The position numbers and the translations under genes are program-made. The notes beneath the pieces were generated by a model. It saw nothing but the letters and a program-made list of their open reading frames with translations, was not told where the DNA came from and ran no database searches. This document shows positions 54,238 through 63,380 of a stretch of 64,000 nucleotides of DNA, one piece after another. How positions within the stretch are numbered: position 1 is the first letter of the stretch; each line of letters begins with the position of its first letter. Source of the stretch: Sphaerochaeta pleomorpha str. Grapes. Its GTDB lineage: Bacteria > Spirochaetota > Spirochaetia > Sphaerochaetales > Sphaerochaetaceae. The stretch is from assembly GCF_000236685.1 (NCBI RefSeq), contig NC_016633.1, forward strand, positions 806,001 through 870,000. Direction: 5' to 3'.

Positions 54238-55218
54238 ATGTTTACCTACCCAGCCATCGGGACAGAGATTATCAATCTTATTACCTATTCAAAGGAATTT
54301 ATTGTCGTCGGGCACGTAAGCCCCGACGGCGATTGCCTTTCCAGCGAAATATCGATGAAGGAACTGCTTCTAAAAATGGGCAAAACGGTCCATATGGCGA
54401 ATGCAGGCCCTTTTGACAGATCTGAAATCACTTCCCTGAGGTCAGATTTTCTACCCCATATTGATGCAGAGCTTGTCAGTAGAAAACCAGTGGTTATCGT
54501 TGTCGATTGTTCCTCATCTGACAGGTTAGGGACAATTGCCGATGAGATAACTGGTTTGACAACGATTATTTTCGACCATCATAGCAGCGGTGAACAGTTC
54601 GGCGACTTTAGATATATCGTACCGAATTCGGTTTCCACCACTATGATTATCATGAAGCTCTACCAAGCGCTCGGTGTGGAAATCTCCAAAGAGATTGCAG
54701 ATCATCTCTTTTTTGGTTTTGCTACCGATACCGGTTTTTTCCGCTTCATCAACGCCCATCGCGGGGAAACCCTCAGGATGGTTGCCGACTTGGTTGATAT
54801 CGGGGTATCCCCCAATATGATGAGCGACAAGATGACTGGTGGAAAAAGCCTGGGGTATGTCAAATATCTTGGCAAGCTTATTGACAGGAGCGAGAGCCAT
54901 ATTGGCGGTAAGCTCATGATCAGCAGCAGTTATTTGAGTGACAGCAAGGAATACATCACAACCGATAAGCCCAGCGATACATTGTATTCGATGTTGCTCT
55001 CGATTAAAGGGGTTCAGGTCGTTTTGTTTTTCAAAGAAGTATCGGAAAACGTAACCGAAGTAGGATTCCGCGCGAGCCACCCGAGCAAAGTCGATGTAGG
55101 CGCCCTTGCAGAGAGTTTTGGCGGCGGCGGACACAAAAAAGCTGCCGGGGTAACAGTCCCCAAAAACATTGCCTTGGTCAAAGAAGAACTACTCAAAGCG
55201 GTTAAAAATCTGCTTTAA
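54238..55218 (+). CDS. DHH/DHHA1 phosphoesterase (NrnA-like)
   Basis: 326 residues from the ATG at 54238, one base after the clpX stop. DHH motifs HVSPDGDCLSS, IFDHHSSG and ATDTGFFRF, and DHHA1 GGGGHKKAAG. Relatives degrade nano-RNA, pAp or cyclic-di-AMP products. There is no DAC-type gene nearby to settle the role. Confidence 0.88.
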   Translation: MFTYPAIGTEIINLITYSKEFIVVGHVSPDGDCLSSEISMKELLLKMGKTVHMANAGPFDRSEITSLRSDFLPHIDAELVSRKPVVIVVDCSSSDRLGTIADEITGLTTIIFDHHSSGEQFGDFRYIVPNSVSTTMIIMKLYQALGVEISKEIADHLFFGFATDTGFFRFINAHRGETLRMVADLVDIGVSPNMMSDKMTGGKSLGYVKYLGKLIDRSESHIGGKLMISSSYLSDSKEYITTDKPSDTLYSMLLSIKGVQVVLFFKEVSENVTEVGFRASHPSKVDVGALAESFGGGGHKKAAGVTVPKNIALVKEELLKAVKNLL

Positions 55219-55246
55219 GAAATAATTGGCACGTACATTGCATGCT

Positions 55247-55265
55247 TTTGTGTAGATTACACAAA
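55247..55265. promoter_or_regulatory. Inverted repeat before the sigma-like gene
   Basis: TTTGTGTA-GAT-TACACAAA is a perfect 8-base inverted repeat with a three-base spacer. It partly overlaps the AAGGAG site of the gene at 55276, so it could be an operator or an RNA hairpin hiding the ribosome binding site. Confidence 0.4.
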
Positions 55266-55275
55266 GGAGATTCCC

Positions 55276-56280
55276 ATGCAATGTCCCTGTTTTTCCGATA
55301 GACAAAGCACAAAATTGACTTCAGATGTCCTCGCCTTTCACAACAAACGTTCGGATGAGGCCCTTCACACTTCTATCCATCTCTCTACGCAAAGATTACT
55401 CTATTCCCTCCCCTCTTATTTGAGAATCCTCCCTGAGGAAGACTGTTGTGAATTCCTTTTCTACTGCTATGACACGATTGACCATTACATCGATTCCTAT
55501 CGTGCAGGCAACCTATCCTATCTTGGATACATTGCCCAGGTAGTACGAAAACGAAGCAGATATTTCGTAACCCTCCGACGCTCAAAAAAAGCGAAGGAAC
55601 AGGTAATCCTTGACTGTGAACACGCCCAGCAAGTAGAGACCGAGAGCATGTGTGTCGGGGAAAAAGCAGAGTATCTTTGCCACTACAATAGGCCGCTCTT
55701 TACGCAAATCAACCTGGTAAGCGAGGAGTCGATGCCTCACCACTTCCAGACCCTTGTAGACAATCCTACAAAAAGCGAATACCCCTCGATTACCTTGAAT
55801 CCGATACAAAGGGCATTGAAGGAAAAACTGGGGAACAAGGTGAACCGGAAACGGTTTATCATAATGCTTGCAATTTCTCCGCATCTCATGAACCAACATC
55901 TGCTCATAGAGATTGCCTGCATCCTCGAGGTTGATCTGAAACTCCTGGACGAATATCTGTCAACTGCGGAGCAAACCCTCGATGCCAAGAAAAAAACAAA
56001 AGAACTGCTTGAGCAGACTTCCCGTAGGCATTTTAGACGGTTGATGGAAATCCAAGCTTCCCTCCAAGCCACGACTGACCAGATGGAACGCAAAAGACTC
56101 GAGGGGCTGCAAGCTTGGACAGAGAAAGCCTTTGCCTCGAAAATCCAAAAAATACGGGAACTTGAATTTCATCTGAGTCATTCACAGATAAGCACATTGC
56201 TCTCCATTCCCAAGGGAACGGTTGCCTCTTCTATGCATTATGTTAAGATCATGCTGCAAGAATGTCTGGACGAATCCTAG
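55276..56280 (+). CDS. Sigma-factor-like helical protein, unknown function
   Basis: 334 residues, no membrane segment. The N-terminal part (about 50-110) has a helical run with EDCCEFLFYCYDTIDHYI, then YIAQVVRKRSRYF, like sigma region 2. The middle (245-295) is a coiled coil. The end has a helix-turn-helix-like tract, LSHSQISTLLSIPKGTVASS, close to sigma region 4.2 with its I-p-x-G-T-v-x-S pattern. I do not know a described family; it could be a divergent sigma factor or a regulator. It lies between clpX-DHH and rdgB. Confidence 0.55.
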   Translation: MQCPCFSDRQSTKLTSDVLAFHNKRSDEALHTSIHLSTQRLLYSLPSYLRILPEEDCCEFLFYCYDTIDHYIDSYRAGNLSYLGYIAQVVRKRSRYFVTLRRSKKAKEQVILDCEHAQQVETESMCVGEKAEYLCHYNRPLFTQINLVSEESMPHHFQTLVDNPTKSEYPSITLNPIQRALKEKLGNKVNRKRFIIMLAISPHLMNQHLLIEIACILEVDLKLLDEYLSTAEQTLDAKKKTKELLEQTSRRHFRRLMEIQASLQATTDQMERKRLEGLQAWTEKAFASKIQKIRELEFHLSHSQISTLLSIPKGTVASSMHYVKIMLQECLDES

Positions 56281-56302
56281 TTCAAAGAAGTATCTTCTAC
56301 CT

Positions 56303-56914
56303 ATGAATATTGTACTTGCAACGTCAAACAACCACAAAAGGGAAGAATTCTCAAGGATTCTCACGGGTCATAAGCTCTTTCTTCCCTCTGAACTCGGCCT
56401 TACTTTCGATTTTGAGGAGACTGCCGAAACCTTTACAGAAAATTCCCTTGGAAAGGCATTGAGCCTGGCAAAACTGGTCCCGAAAGGATATGCCGTCCTC
56501 GCTGATGATTCCGGGCTTTGCGTCGATGCCCTTGGGGGACAACCAGGGGTAAGGACTGCACGGTATGGGATGGAAACATTCAACCGCCTTCTAGAGGCAG
56601 GGGAACGAAATGAATATCTGCTCAGCAACCTGAAGCATATCGTGCAGGAAGAAGACCGTTCGGCTTCTTTTGTATGTGCCCTAAGCCTGGTAGTATCACC
56701 CTATCGTATCTTCACGTTCTGTGAATCGGTAGAAGGTCATATTGCATATGAGCAATACGGAAAGGGAGGATTCGGCTATGATCCTGTTTTTGTCGTAAAT
56801 GCGGTAGGCAAAACCATGGCAGAACTTACTGCTGCAGAAAAAGACCTTTACAGCCACCGTGGTAGGGCGACACGTCATCTTATTACTTTGTTAGGAGAAT
56901 TATCATGCATATAG
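56303..56914 (+). CDS. rdgB: Non-canonical purine NTP pyrophosphatase (RdgB/HAM1)
   Basis: 203 residues from the ATG at 56303. Motifs TSNNHKREEF, ADDSGL, GVRTARYG, GYDPVF and SHRGRA. Hydrolyses ITP, dITP and XTP. The stop overlaps the pepF start by ten bases. No ribosome binding site is clear; a TATCTT box stands 6 bases before the ATG without a convincing -35. Confidence 0.93.
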   Translation: MNIVLATSNNHKREEFSRILTGHKLFLPSELGLTFDFEETAETFTENSLGKALSLAKLVPKGYAVLADDSGLCVDALGGQPGVRTARYGMETFNRLLEAGERNEYLLSNLKHIVQEEDRSASFVCALSLVVSPYRIFTFCESVEGHIAYEQYGKGGFGYDPVFVVNAVGKTMAELTAAEKDLYSHRGRATRHLITLLGELSCI

Positions 56915-58695
56915 CAACACGTTCAGAAGTCAACGAGACCGATACCTGGGACCTTTCCGCCTTGTTTCCCTCTGCAAAGGAATGGGAAAAAGGCATGGAA
57001 GAATTGAAAAACAGGATTGAAGAAGCCCCTCTTTTCAAGGGCCAGCTCATCGCAGGCAAAGAATCCTTTCTCAAAGTCCTTTCCTGGTACAAAGAAACCG
57101 GAATTCTCGCCGAATCCCTTGCAAACTGGGCTTTCCTCAATTATTCTGCCGATGCTTCTGACAATATGAATGTCCAACGCTACTCCATGGTAACCCAGGA
57201 ACTTGCCAGACTCGGTACGAATATGGCGTATTTCGACCCCGAATTGCTTTTGATTGAAGAAAGTGTAATCAACACTTACCTTGATGATCCGGATTTCTCC
57301 CAGTACAAGGTGTATTTGAAAAAGTCCAGAAGGTTCAAACAATATATCCTGAGCGAGAAAGAAGAGCGCCTTATGGCCTTGGAAAGCGAAGTAGGTGCGA
57401 CAGCAAAGACTACGTTCCAGGACCTTACCAATGTGGATTTCGATTTCGGCATGATCGAGACAAAGGAAGGCTTGAAGCCTTTGACCCAGAGTACCTTCAG
57501 TTCCTTTATGATGCAGGAAGACAGGGAGCTTCGCAAGAAGGTCTATCTGCAGTTCTACAAGAACTATGAAAGCCATAAAATGACAATAGCACGCTTATAT
57601 GAAGGCCAAGTAAAACAGGATATGTTCCGTTGCAAGGCCCGGGGATATGATTCTTGCCGGCAAAAAGCATTGTTTCCGGACAATGTTCCCCAAAAAGTAT
57701 ATGACAACCTGATTTCATGCGTCCATGAGGCCTTGCCTTCATTACATCGCTACTATGCACTGAGGGCGAAACTGATGGGACTTGAAAGCCTTGCCCATTA
57801 CGATGTGTATGTTCCCCTGGTTTCCGGTGTACAGACTAAAACAAGCTATGACGAGGCAGTAGACATCGTCTGCAAGGCCCTTGCCCCTCTCGGGGAAGAA
57901 TATGTCACGGTTATCGAGAATGGACTCACCTCAGAGCGCTGGGTCGACCGCTATGAGAACAAAGGGAAGCGGAGCGGAGCCTTTTCAAGCGGTTGCTATT
58001 CAGGCAAACCCTATATTCTGCTCAATTATAAGGAAGATGTACTGAGAGACCTCTTTACAATTGCCCATGAGGGTGGTCATTCGATGCATAGTTTCTACAG
58101 CGTACGGAACAATCCCTATTTCCAATACGACTACACTATCTTCGAAGCCGAGGTTGCCTCAACCTTCAATGAGCAACTGGTAGCTAACTATTTGCTCGAA
58201 ACAGCCAAGGATACGAAAACCAAGGCGTTCATCCTCAGCAAGCAACTGGATGATATCGTGGCAACCCTCTACAGGCAAACCATGTTTGCAGAATATGAAG
58301 ACACTACCCACAGACTTGCAGAAGGGGGAACTCCCTTGACCGTAGAGACCCTCCGTTCGGAATATGGCAAGCTTCTCAAAGCTTATTTCGGGCCAATGGT
58401 GACTTTTGAAGAACAAAGCGATCTGGAGGGTTTGCGAATACCCCATTTCTATTCTTCCTTCTATGTCTACAAGTATGCAACAGGGATCAGTGCTGCGATT
58501 GCCCTGAGCCAGAAAGTACTGAACGGTGGGGAAAAAGAACGGCAGGATTACCTTGCCTTCCTGAAGAGCGGGGGAAGCGAGTTTCCTATCGATTCTTTGA
58601 AAAAAGCCGGAGTTGACATGGAACAGGCTGAACCAATACGTTCGGCACTCAAGTATTTTGCCTCGTTGCTCGATGAGTTCGAGAAATTATTGTAA
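56905..58695 (+). CDS. pepF: Oligoendopeptidase F
   Basis: 596 residues, M3 family. Zinc site HEGGHS (His388, Glu389, His392) with a further Glu in FEAEVAS. A helical cavity encloses the site, so only short peptides are cut. AGGAG before the ATG. Followed by the tRNA-Leu promoter. Confidence 0.95.
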   Translation: MHIATRSEVNETDTWDLSALFPSAKEWEKGMEELKNRIEEAPLFKGQLIAGKESFLKVLSWYKETGILAESLANWAFLNYSADASDNMNVQRYSMVTQELARLGTNMAYFDPELLLIEESVINTYLDDPDFSQYKVYLKKSRRFKQYILSEKEERLMALESEVGATAKTTFQDLTNVDFDFGMIETKEGLKPLTQSTFSSFMMQEDRELRKKVYLQFYKNYESHKMTIARLYEGQVKQDMFRCKARGYDSCRQKALFPDNVPQKVYDNLISCVHEALPSLHRYYALRAKLMGLESLAHYDVYVPLVSGVQTKTSYDEAVDIVCKALAPLGEEYVTVIENGLTSERWVDRYENKGKRSGAFSSGCYSGKPYILLNYKEDVLRDLFTIAHEGGHSMHSFYSVRNNPYFQYDYTIFEAEVASTFNEQLVANYLLETAKDTKTKAFILSKQLDDIVATLYRQTMFAEYEDTTHRLAEGGTPLTVETLRSEYGKLLKAYFGPMVTFEEQSDLEGLRIPHFYSSFYVYKYATGISAAIALSQKVLNGGEKERQDYLAFLKSGGSEFPIDSLKKAGVDMEQAEPIRSALKYFASLLDEFEKLL

Positions 58696-58733
58696 AGTTT
58701 TTTTCACAAGTTCCCAATTCTTAAAAAGAGGGG

Positions 58734-58763
58734 TTGACGCAATGCCACTCAATATTGTATTGT
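58734..58763 (+). promoter_or_regulatory. Promoter of tRNA-Leu(GAG)
   Basis: TTGACG (58734-58739), 18-base spacer, TATTGT (58758-58763), 41 bases before the tRNA. Confidence 0.6.
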
Positions 58764-58804
58764 AGCCAACGTCAGTTAAACAAATTGACAACAAACCTCT
58801 TAAT

Positions 58805-58889
58805 GCGGTAGTGGTGGAATTTGGTAGACACGCTAGCTTGAGGTGCTAGTGGTCGAAAGGCTATGCTGGTTCAAGTCCAGTCTACCGCA
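58805..58889 (+). tRNA. tRNA-Leu (anticodon GAG)
   Basis: A class II tRNA with a long variable arm. GCGGTAG pairs with CTACCGC. Anticodon stem CTAGC/GCTAG encloses TTGAGGT, anticodon GAG. Confidence 0.95.
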
Positions 58890-58894
58890 TGCTA

Positions 58895-58943
58895 ACAACC
58901 TTCTTTTGAGCAAGCAATTGCTACTGAGAAGGTTGTTTTTTTT
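58895..58943 (+). terminator. Terminator after tRNA-Leu
   Basis: ACAACCTTCT and AGAAGGTTGT, loop of 22 bases with an inner hairpin, then seven further T residues. Confidence 0.8.
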
Positions 58944-59348
58944 ATACACAGGCCTGGGCCTTAGAAGTTGTTCAGAATACATTCATCTAAGCATCTGATC
59001 AGCACATCGCCGCTAGGTGCTTGGTTCGCAATCTCGCTTGATTGGCGATTCTAGGCCCCCAAAACTCACTTGAGTGCAAGCAGCCTACTAACCTGCAGCC
59101 AGACTCCAAAAGCCTCTCCTTGCCCTCATAGCCCTTTGTTCCAGGCAAGAGGAGAAGAAGTGATTGGAGATTATCAGGGTGCGCCTCTTTATAAAAATAG
59201 GGCAAAGCTCATGCCTGCCCTATCCAGATTTGGTATCCTAGCGCTACTATCAGGATCTATTTTCTTATGGTAGTTCAACTAGTGCATCGGTTCAGGGCAC
59301 TGAGTGAATTCGGGGAGAAGGGAACTTTAGTGTCTCCTCTCCCCACAT
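58944..59348. other. 405-base gap without a recognised gene
   Basis: No family, tRNA or known RNA is recognised. A weak minus-strand frame (58999-59205, 68 codons) has no ribosome binding site and looks like a remnant rather than a gene. A GGGGAGA / TCTCCCC pair (about 59311-59343) lies just after the GDSL gene end without a T tract. The segment might be a degraded mobile element. Confidence 0.4.
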
Positions 59349-60062
59349 CTAGGAGACCGCAAGTTGCCTCGTTTTAAGATACTCTGAAAACATCGAGGCA
59401 ATGAGCAGATGCCCTTGGTAATTGGGATGGATACCATCCTCGCAAATCAAGGAAGCACAGTCAAATCGCTGCAAGAAGCCACTGCGGATATCGATAAGTG
59501 TGGTTCCTGTCTCGCTTGCAACGGTGTTTATTCGAAGCGAATAGAGTTCCTGGAACCGTTCAATACTGTTTACGTCGTTCTTCAACCAGCCGAGGATTGC
59601 TTTTTTGTCCAGTCCACCCTTCTCGCAGAAATAATTGAAATACCGATTTGCATTGATCGGGGGCAGTGTCATCAGGATGGGAGTGATCCGCTGTTTACGC
59701 AGGGAAGTAATCATGGACTTCAAGGTTGTTGCATAGGTTTCCAAAGGAGTATTGGGAGCGTATGTACCCTCTGGGTCAGCTGCGATTGCAGCCCAGTTGA
59801 AATCACAGTCATTCCCGCCATACTCCAGGATTGCAGTATCACAATCGAGACCTTTCTCTATGGCACGCTGAAGCATTACTTGGCCTTTACCCACGGTGCA
59901 ACCAAACAGTGAGTTGTTATGGATAGAAAGTTTGAAATCCTCACTCACCTGGTCTATAGGTGGATGTTCCATTGAAACATATCGATTGCTTTCTTTATCA
60001 TAGATAATTCCCTTCAAAATGGAATCGCCGAATATCCTGACTTTCTGAATGGTATTTGCCAT
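59349..60062 (-). CDS. SGNH/GDSL-family hydrolase
   Basis: 237 residues, no signal peptide. Block I FGDSIL (Ser14), block III YGGNDCDF, block V DGIHPN with the catalytic Asp-His. Likely an esterase or deacylase of the cytoplasm. AAGGAGAAG precedes the ATG. Confidence 0.88.
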   Translation of the reverse strand: MANTIQKVRIFGDSILKGIIYDKESNRYVSMEHPPIDQVSEDFKLSIHNNSLFGCTVGKGQVMLQRAIEKGLDCDTAILEYGGNDCDFNWAAIAADPEGTYAPNTPLETYATTLKSMITSLRKQRITPILMTLPPINANRYFNYFCEKGGLDKKAILGWLKNDVNSIERFQELYSLRINTVASETGTTLIDIRSGFLQRFDCASLICEDGIHPNYQGHLLIASMFSEYLKTRQLAVS

Positions 60063-60257
60063 ATCTGTCTTCTCCTTGCCAATCCACTATCACAAGTATT
60101 GGATCATGCACCTGTTTCAATAGTACGAACAACAATACGGGCCGACAATGAAACAAATTGACCAATTCCCACTCCAGATAGAGTCTAGATTCACTAGTAG
60201 AGAATAACCAATAAGAGTAAACCCTTGTAGACAAACAAACAAAAATTCCTCAAGCGA

Positions 60258-60286
60258 TTGACGATAGGTAATTTGGCAACTACTGT
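60258..60286 (+). promoter_or_regulatory. Promoter of the outer-membrane-like protein
   Basis: TTGACG (60258-60263), 17-base spacer, TACTGT (60281-60286), with AAGGAG at 60293. Confidence 0.5.
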
Positions 60287-60307
60287 ATATGCAAGGAGAT
60301 TCTTATT

Positions 60308-61171
60308 ATGAAAACAAAAAAGGCTTCTTTTACACTATTGTACCTAATCATAGCATCCCTGATATTCAGTTCTTTACCCCTCTTTGCCGCTGTTGAATTC
60401 AAACCCTTCGTCGAGACAGAGCAAGGGGCAATCGCAATATTGGCCCATACCTATCAGAATGGAACAAGCGGAACAGATTTTGATTTCGTCAACCAAGGCG
60501 GCCAGGAAAACCTCTACCCCTTCGAACGCTATGCAGTAGGCGCTACCATCGCCAATCGCCACAGAGTCTGGTTTACCTACCAGCCCTTGGAACTGGTGAC
60601 CAACGTGAAATTCGAGGCCCCCGTTACGATAGGCAGTGAAGCTTTCGCAGATGGAGATGCCATGGAACTCACCTACAGTTTCCCCTTCTATCGCCTCACC
60701 TATACCTATGACCTTCTGGGCAACCGGGACAATGCCATCTTTGGGGTCGGGCTTGCCCTGCAGATTCGCAATGCCTCAATCGTATTCAAGGCAATCGACC
60801 GTACCGATAATGTACCGGCCCTCTATGTTTCCCAGAATGTAGGAATCGTCCCTGCCCTGGCCATCTATAGTGAATACCGCTTCCCCTCCGGCTTGAAATT
60901 CAGTGCCGATATCGCAGGCTCGTATGCCAGCTCAAAGTTCTTCAATGGGGCAGACTTCGATTTCACCGGCTCCATCCTCGATGCCTCTTTGCGGATGGGA
61001 TATGAATTTAAACCGGGAATGGAATTGTTCGGTACAGCAAGATTCTTCGGGGGTACCGCCGATGGGACCAGTTCCTTTATAAACTCTTCCTGGACCGTAT
61101 CCGATGAACCGTATACCAAGAACAATATTGCTACAGTAACCTTCTCTGCCGGGGCCTCCTGGTCCCTCTAG
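60308..61171 (+). CDS. Exported beta-barrel-like outer membrane protein
   Basis: 287 residues: signal peptide (1-28, after LFA), then alternating strands with many aromatic ends (for example RLTYTYDLLGN, LKFSADIAGSYASS, ASLRMGYEF) and a final strand ending in SAGASWSL. Size and pattern fit an 8- to 12-strand barrel. No family is recognised. One-gene unit with its own promoter. Confidence 0.65.
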   Translation: MKTKKASFTLLYLIIASLIFSSLPLFAAVEFKPFVETEQGAIAILAHTYQNGTSGTDFDFVNQGGQENLYPFERYAVGATIANRHRVWFTYQPLELVTNVKFEAPVTIGSEAFADGDAMELTYSFPFYRLTYTYDLLGNRDNAIFGVGLALQIRNASIVFKAIDRTDNVPALYVSQNVGIVPALAIYSEYRFPSGLKFSADIAGSYASSKFFNGADFDFTGSILDASLRMGYEFKPGMELFGTARFFGGTADGTSSFINSSWTVSDEPYTKNNIATVTFSAGASWSL

Positions 61172-61309
61172 AAAACGTTTCAAAAGGATTCTTGCTTTGT
61201 GTCTCCCAAGGTAGGAATCCTCTTGAACCTTAGGGCAACTCCTTCTACAGTGTTATAGTGTTTTCGCAAGTGCTACGAATAGTTCCAACTCACGCCAAAA
61301 CAGGAGTGT

Positions 61310-62437
61310 TTGAAAAATCCCATGATACCATCAGTTAAAATCGATATCTTTTTCATTCTCCCACTGATATTTACCATTCTCCTGGCAAAGCGGCATGTAA
61401 AGGAAAACCAAGACTATAAGTTCTTCATATTCGGATCATTGCTGACAATTTGCCTGCTTTTGCTCGATATCGCTTCCATAGAAATCCTCAGGGAAACAGG
61501 GCAGTTCGCCATTCACTGCAACAAGGCTATCAACGTGCTCGGGTTTGCCCTCGGCCCATCGGTACCCTATGTCATTTTCTACTTCATCACTTCCGATACC
61601 TTGAGAAAAAAACATCGGCTTTTAATAATCATCCCTTTGGTAGCCAATGTGTTGTTGAGCATTTTCAGCTACCAAACAGGCTGGTTGTTCTCGGTAAATG
61701 ACCAAAACCTGTATAGCAGGGGGCCACTTTTTCTCCTCAATCCTTCCATATGCCTTTTCTACTTCTTCATCGATATCTATGCTTCACTACAGTACCGGGG
61801 CCACAACCAAAAGAGCCCATCTTTCTACTTGGTGCTTATCTATTGCCTCCCGGTAGCGGCAGTTGCCTTACAATACATTTTCCCGGATGTACTGGTTATC
61901 TGGGGTAGCGTATCGTTAGTCCTGCTGATGTATTACGTCTACACACTGGAGAAACACTTCAGTTACGATGCCCTTACCAATATAGAGAACAGGGAATCCT
62001 TTGAAATGGAAATGTATTCCTTACAAAGAAACCATAAGAAAGAAGCAACCCTGATTATCTTTGACTTGAACAACCTAAAACGAACAAATGACACCTATGG
62101 GCATACAGCCGGTGATGAAATGCTCCGCTCCACTGCCAGATTGCTTGCAACCTGTTTTGCGAAAGTCGGAAATATCTACAGAATCGGGGGAGATGAATTC
62201 TGTGTCATTTGCAAAGCTCTGCCAGCTGCAGAAGCCAAAAGATTGCTTCTAAACCTACAAGAGAAACTGGACCGACAGAACAAAGAAAATAAGGAATGCC
62301 CGCTGGTACTTGCCTACGGTTATGCTACAAGCAACAAAAATTTCGGGTTGGGGATTGATGAAACCTTATCGAAGGCAGACAATTTGATGTACGAGCACAA
62401 ATCCCTGATAAAAATGAAACAACAGCAACAAAACTGA
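61310..62437 (+). CDS. Membrane diguanylate cyclase (GGDEF) with 7TM-like N-domain
   Basis: 375 residues. Seven helices in the first 210, resembling the 7TM histidine-kinase-type sensor module. GGDEF domain from about 215 with DALTNIENR, IIFDLNNLKRTND and the intact loop IGGDEF near 293. Start uncertain: TTG 61310 with GGAG close by, or ATG 61322. Third diguanylate cyclase gene of the window, counting the broken one. Confidence 0.82.
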   Translation: MKNPMIPSVKIDIFFILPLIFTILLAKRHVKENQDYKFFIFGSLLTICLLLLDIASIEILRETGQFAIHCNKAINVLGFALGPSVPYVIFYFITSDTLRKKHRLLIIIPLVANVLLSIFSYQTGWLFSVNDQNLYSRGPLFLLNPSICLFYFFIDIYASLQYRGHNQKSPSFYLVLIYCLPVAAVALQYIFPDVLVIWGSVSLVLLMYYVYTLEKHFSYDALTNIENRESFEMEMYSLQRNHKKEATLIIFDLNNLKRTNDTYGHTAGDEMLRSTARLLATCFAKVGNIYRIGGDEFCVICKALPAAEAKRLLLNLQEKLDRQNKENKECPLVLAYGYATSNKNFGLGIDETLSKADNLMYEHKSLIKMKQQQQN

Positions 62438-62504
62438 AGCCCCAGCTTGTACAGTGGCATTCCATCGCCTATCCTATGAATCAGAGATACATAGGAGGCA
62501 ATCA

Positions 62505-63380
62505 ATGAAAAAACACGTAGTGTATGTTGGCATGATTATTCTCTGCTTTCTCACTCTCACGGGGTGCATGGCCACGCACAAGACAATGTCCAAGGGAATC
62601 GTAGATAGTACGTTTTCCGTACCTAACGGAGACCATACTATCCCGGTTACCCTCACCATGCCCATCGGGGAAGGAGAAGTTCCCGTTGTAGTGATGATGC
62701 ATGGAACAGGCAGCAATAAGGATGAAGCAGGCAATGCCTACCTCATGCTGGCACCAAAGATGGCAAAGGCAGGAATAGCAGCTGCACGCTTCGATTTCCC
62801 GGGTAGCGGAGACAGTACTGCAAGCTATGAACTTTACTCCAACACGGAAGCCATACGTGACTGTGAGGCTGTCGCTGCCTTTGTGTCAGGGATGGCAGGC
62901 ATTGATAAAAACAGGATCGGCGTGATGGGATGGAGCCAAGGCGGTACAGACGCCTTGCTCGCAGCAGGGTCTAGCAATACCTTTTCAAGCGTACTTACCT
63001 GGGCAGGGGCCTTGGAATTAGGGGATATGGCAACACCCGAGATGCGGAGTGAAGCAGAAAAACAAGGGTATACGTTCATGGAATTCGAATGGCGCGAACC
63101 TCTGAAACTAAGCAAGAAATGGATAGACGAAGTCGATACCATGGATGTGCTTTCCTACGCCGCAAAAATAAAAGCGCCCATTGCCTCAATCCATGGTACC
63201 GTTGATACAACTGTCCCGTTCACCGATAGCGAGAAAGTCCAGGCGGTATCGAGAAACCCGAAGAGCAAACTCATCCCTATCGAAGGGGCAGATCATCTCT
63301 ACGGGGTTTTCTCAGGCGACCTTACCCTCTTCGAGGAACTCTCTGCCAAAACAATCGAATGGTTCAAGTCCACCCTATAG
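62505..63380 (+). CDS. Alpha/beta-hydrolase lipoprotein
   Basis: 291 residues from the ATG at 62505 behind AGGAGG. Lipobox LTGC (Cys 21). Hydrolase core with oxyanion loop MMHGTGSNKDE, nucleophile Ser144 in GWSQGG, Asp in HGTVDTTVP and His in GADHLYG. A surface-exposed or periplasmic serine esterase; substrate unknown. Confidence 0.85.
   Translation: MKKHVVYVGMIILCFLTLTGCMATHKTMSKGIVDSTFSVPNGDHTIPVTLTMPIGEGEVPVVVMMHGTGSNKDEAGNAYLMLAPKMAKAGIAAARFDFPGSGDSTASYELYSNTEAIRDCEAVAAFVSGMAGIDKNRIGVMGWSQGGTDALLAAGSSNTFSSVLTWAGALELGDMATPEMRSEAEKQGYTFMEFEWREPLKLSKKWIDEVDTMDVLSYAAKIKAPIASIHGTVDTTVPFTDSEKVQAVSRNPKSKLIPIEGADHLYGVFSGDLTLFEELSAKTIEWFKSTL

Noticed and set aside
58999-59205. A 68-codon minus-strand frame
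   Set aside because: No ribosome binding site and no recognisable domain; possible remnant.
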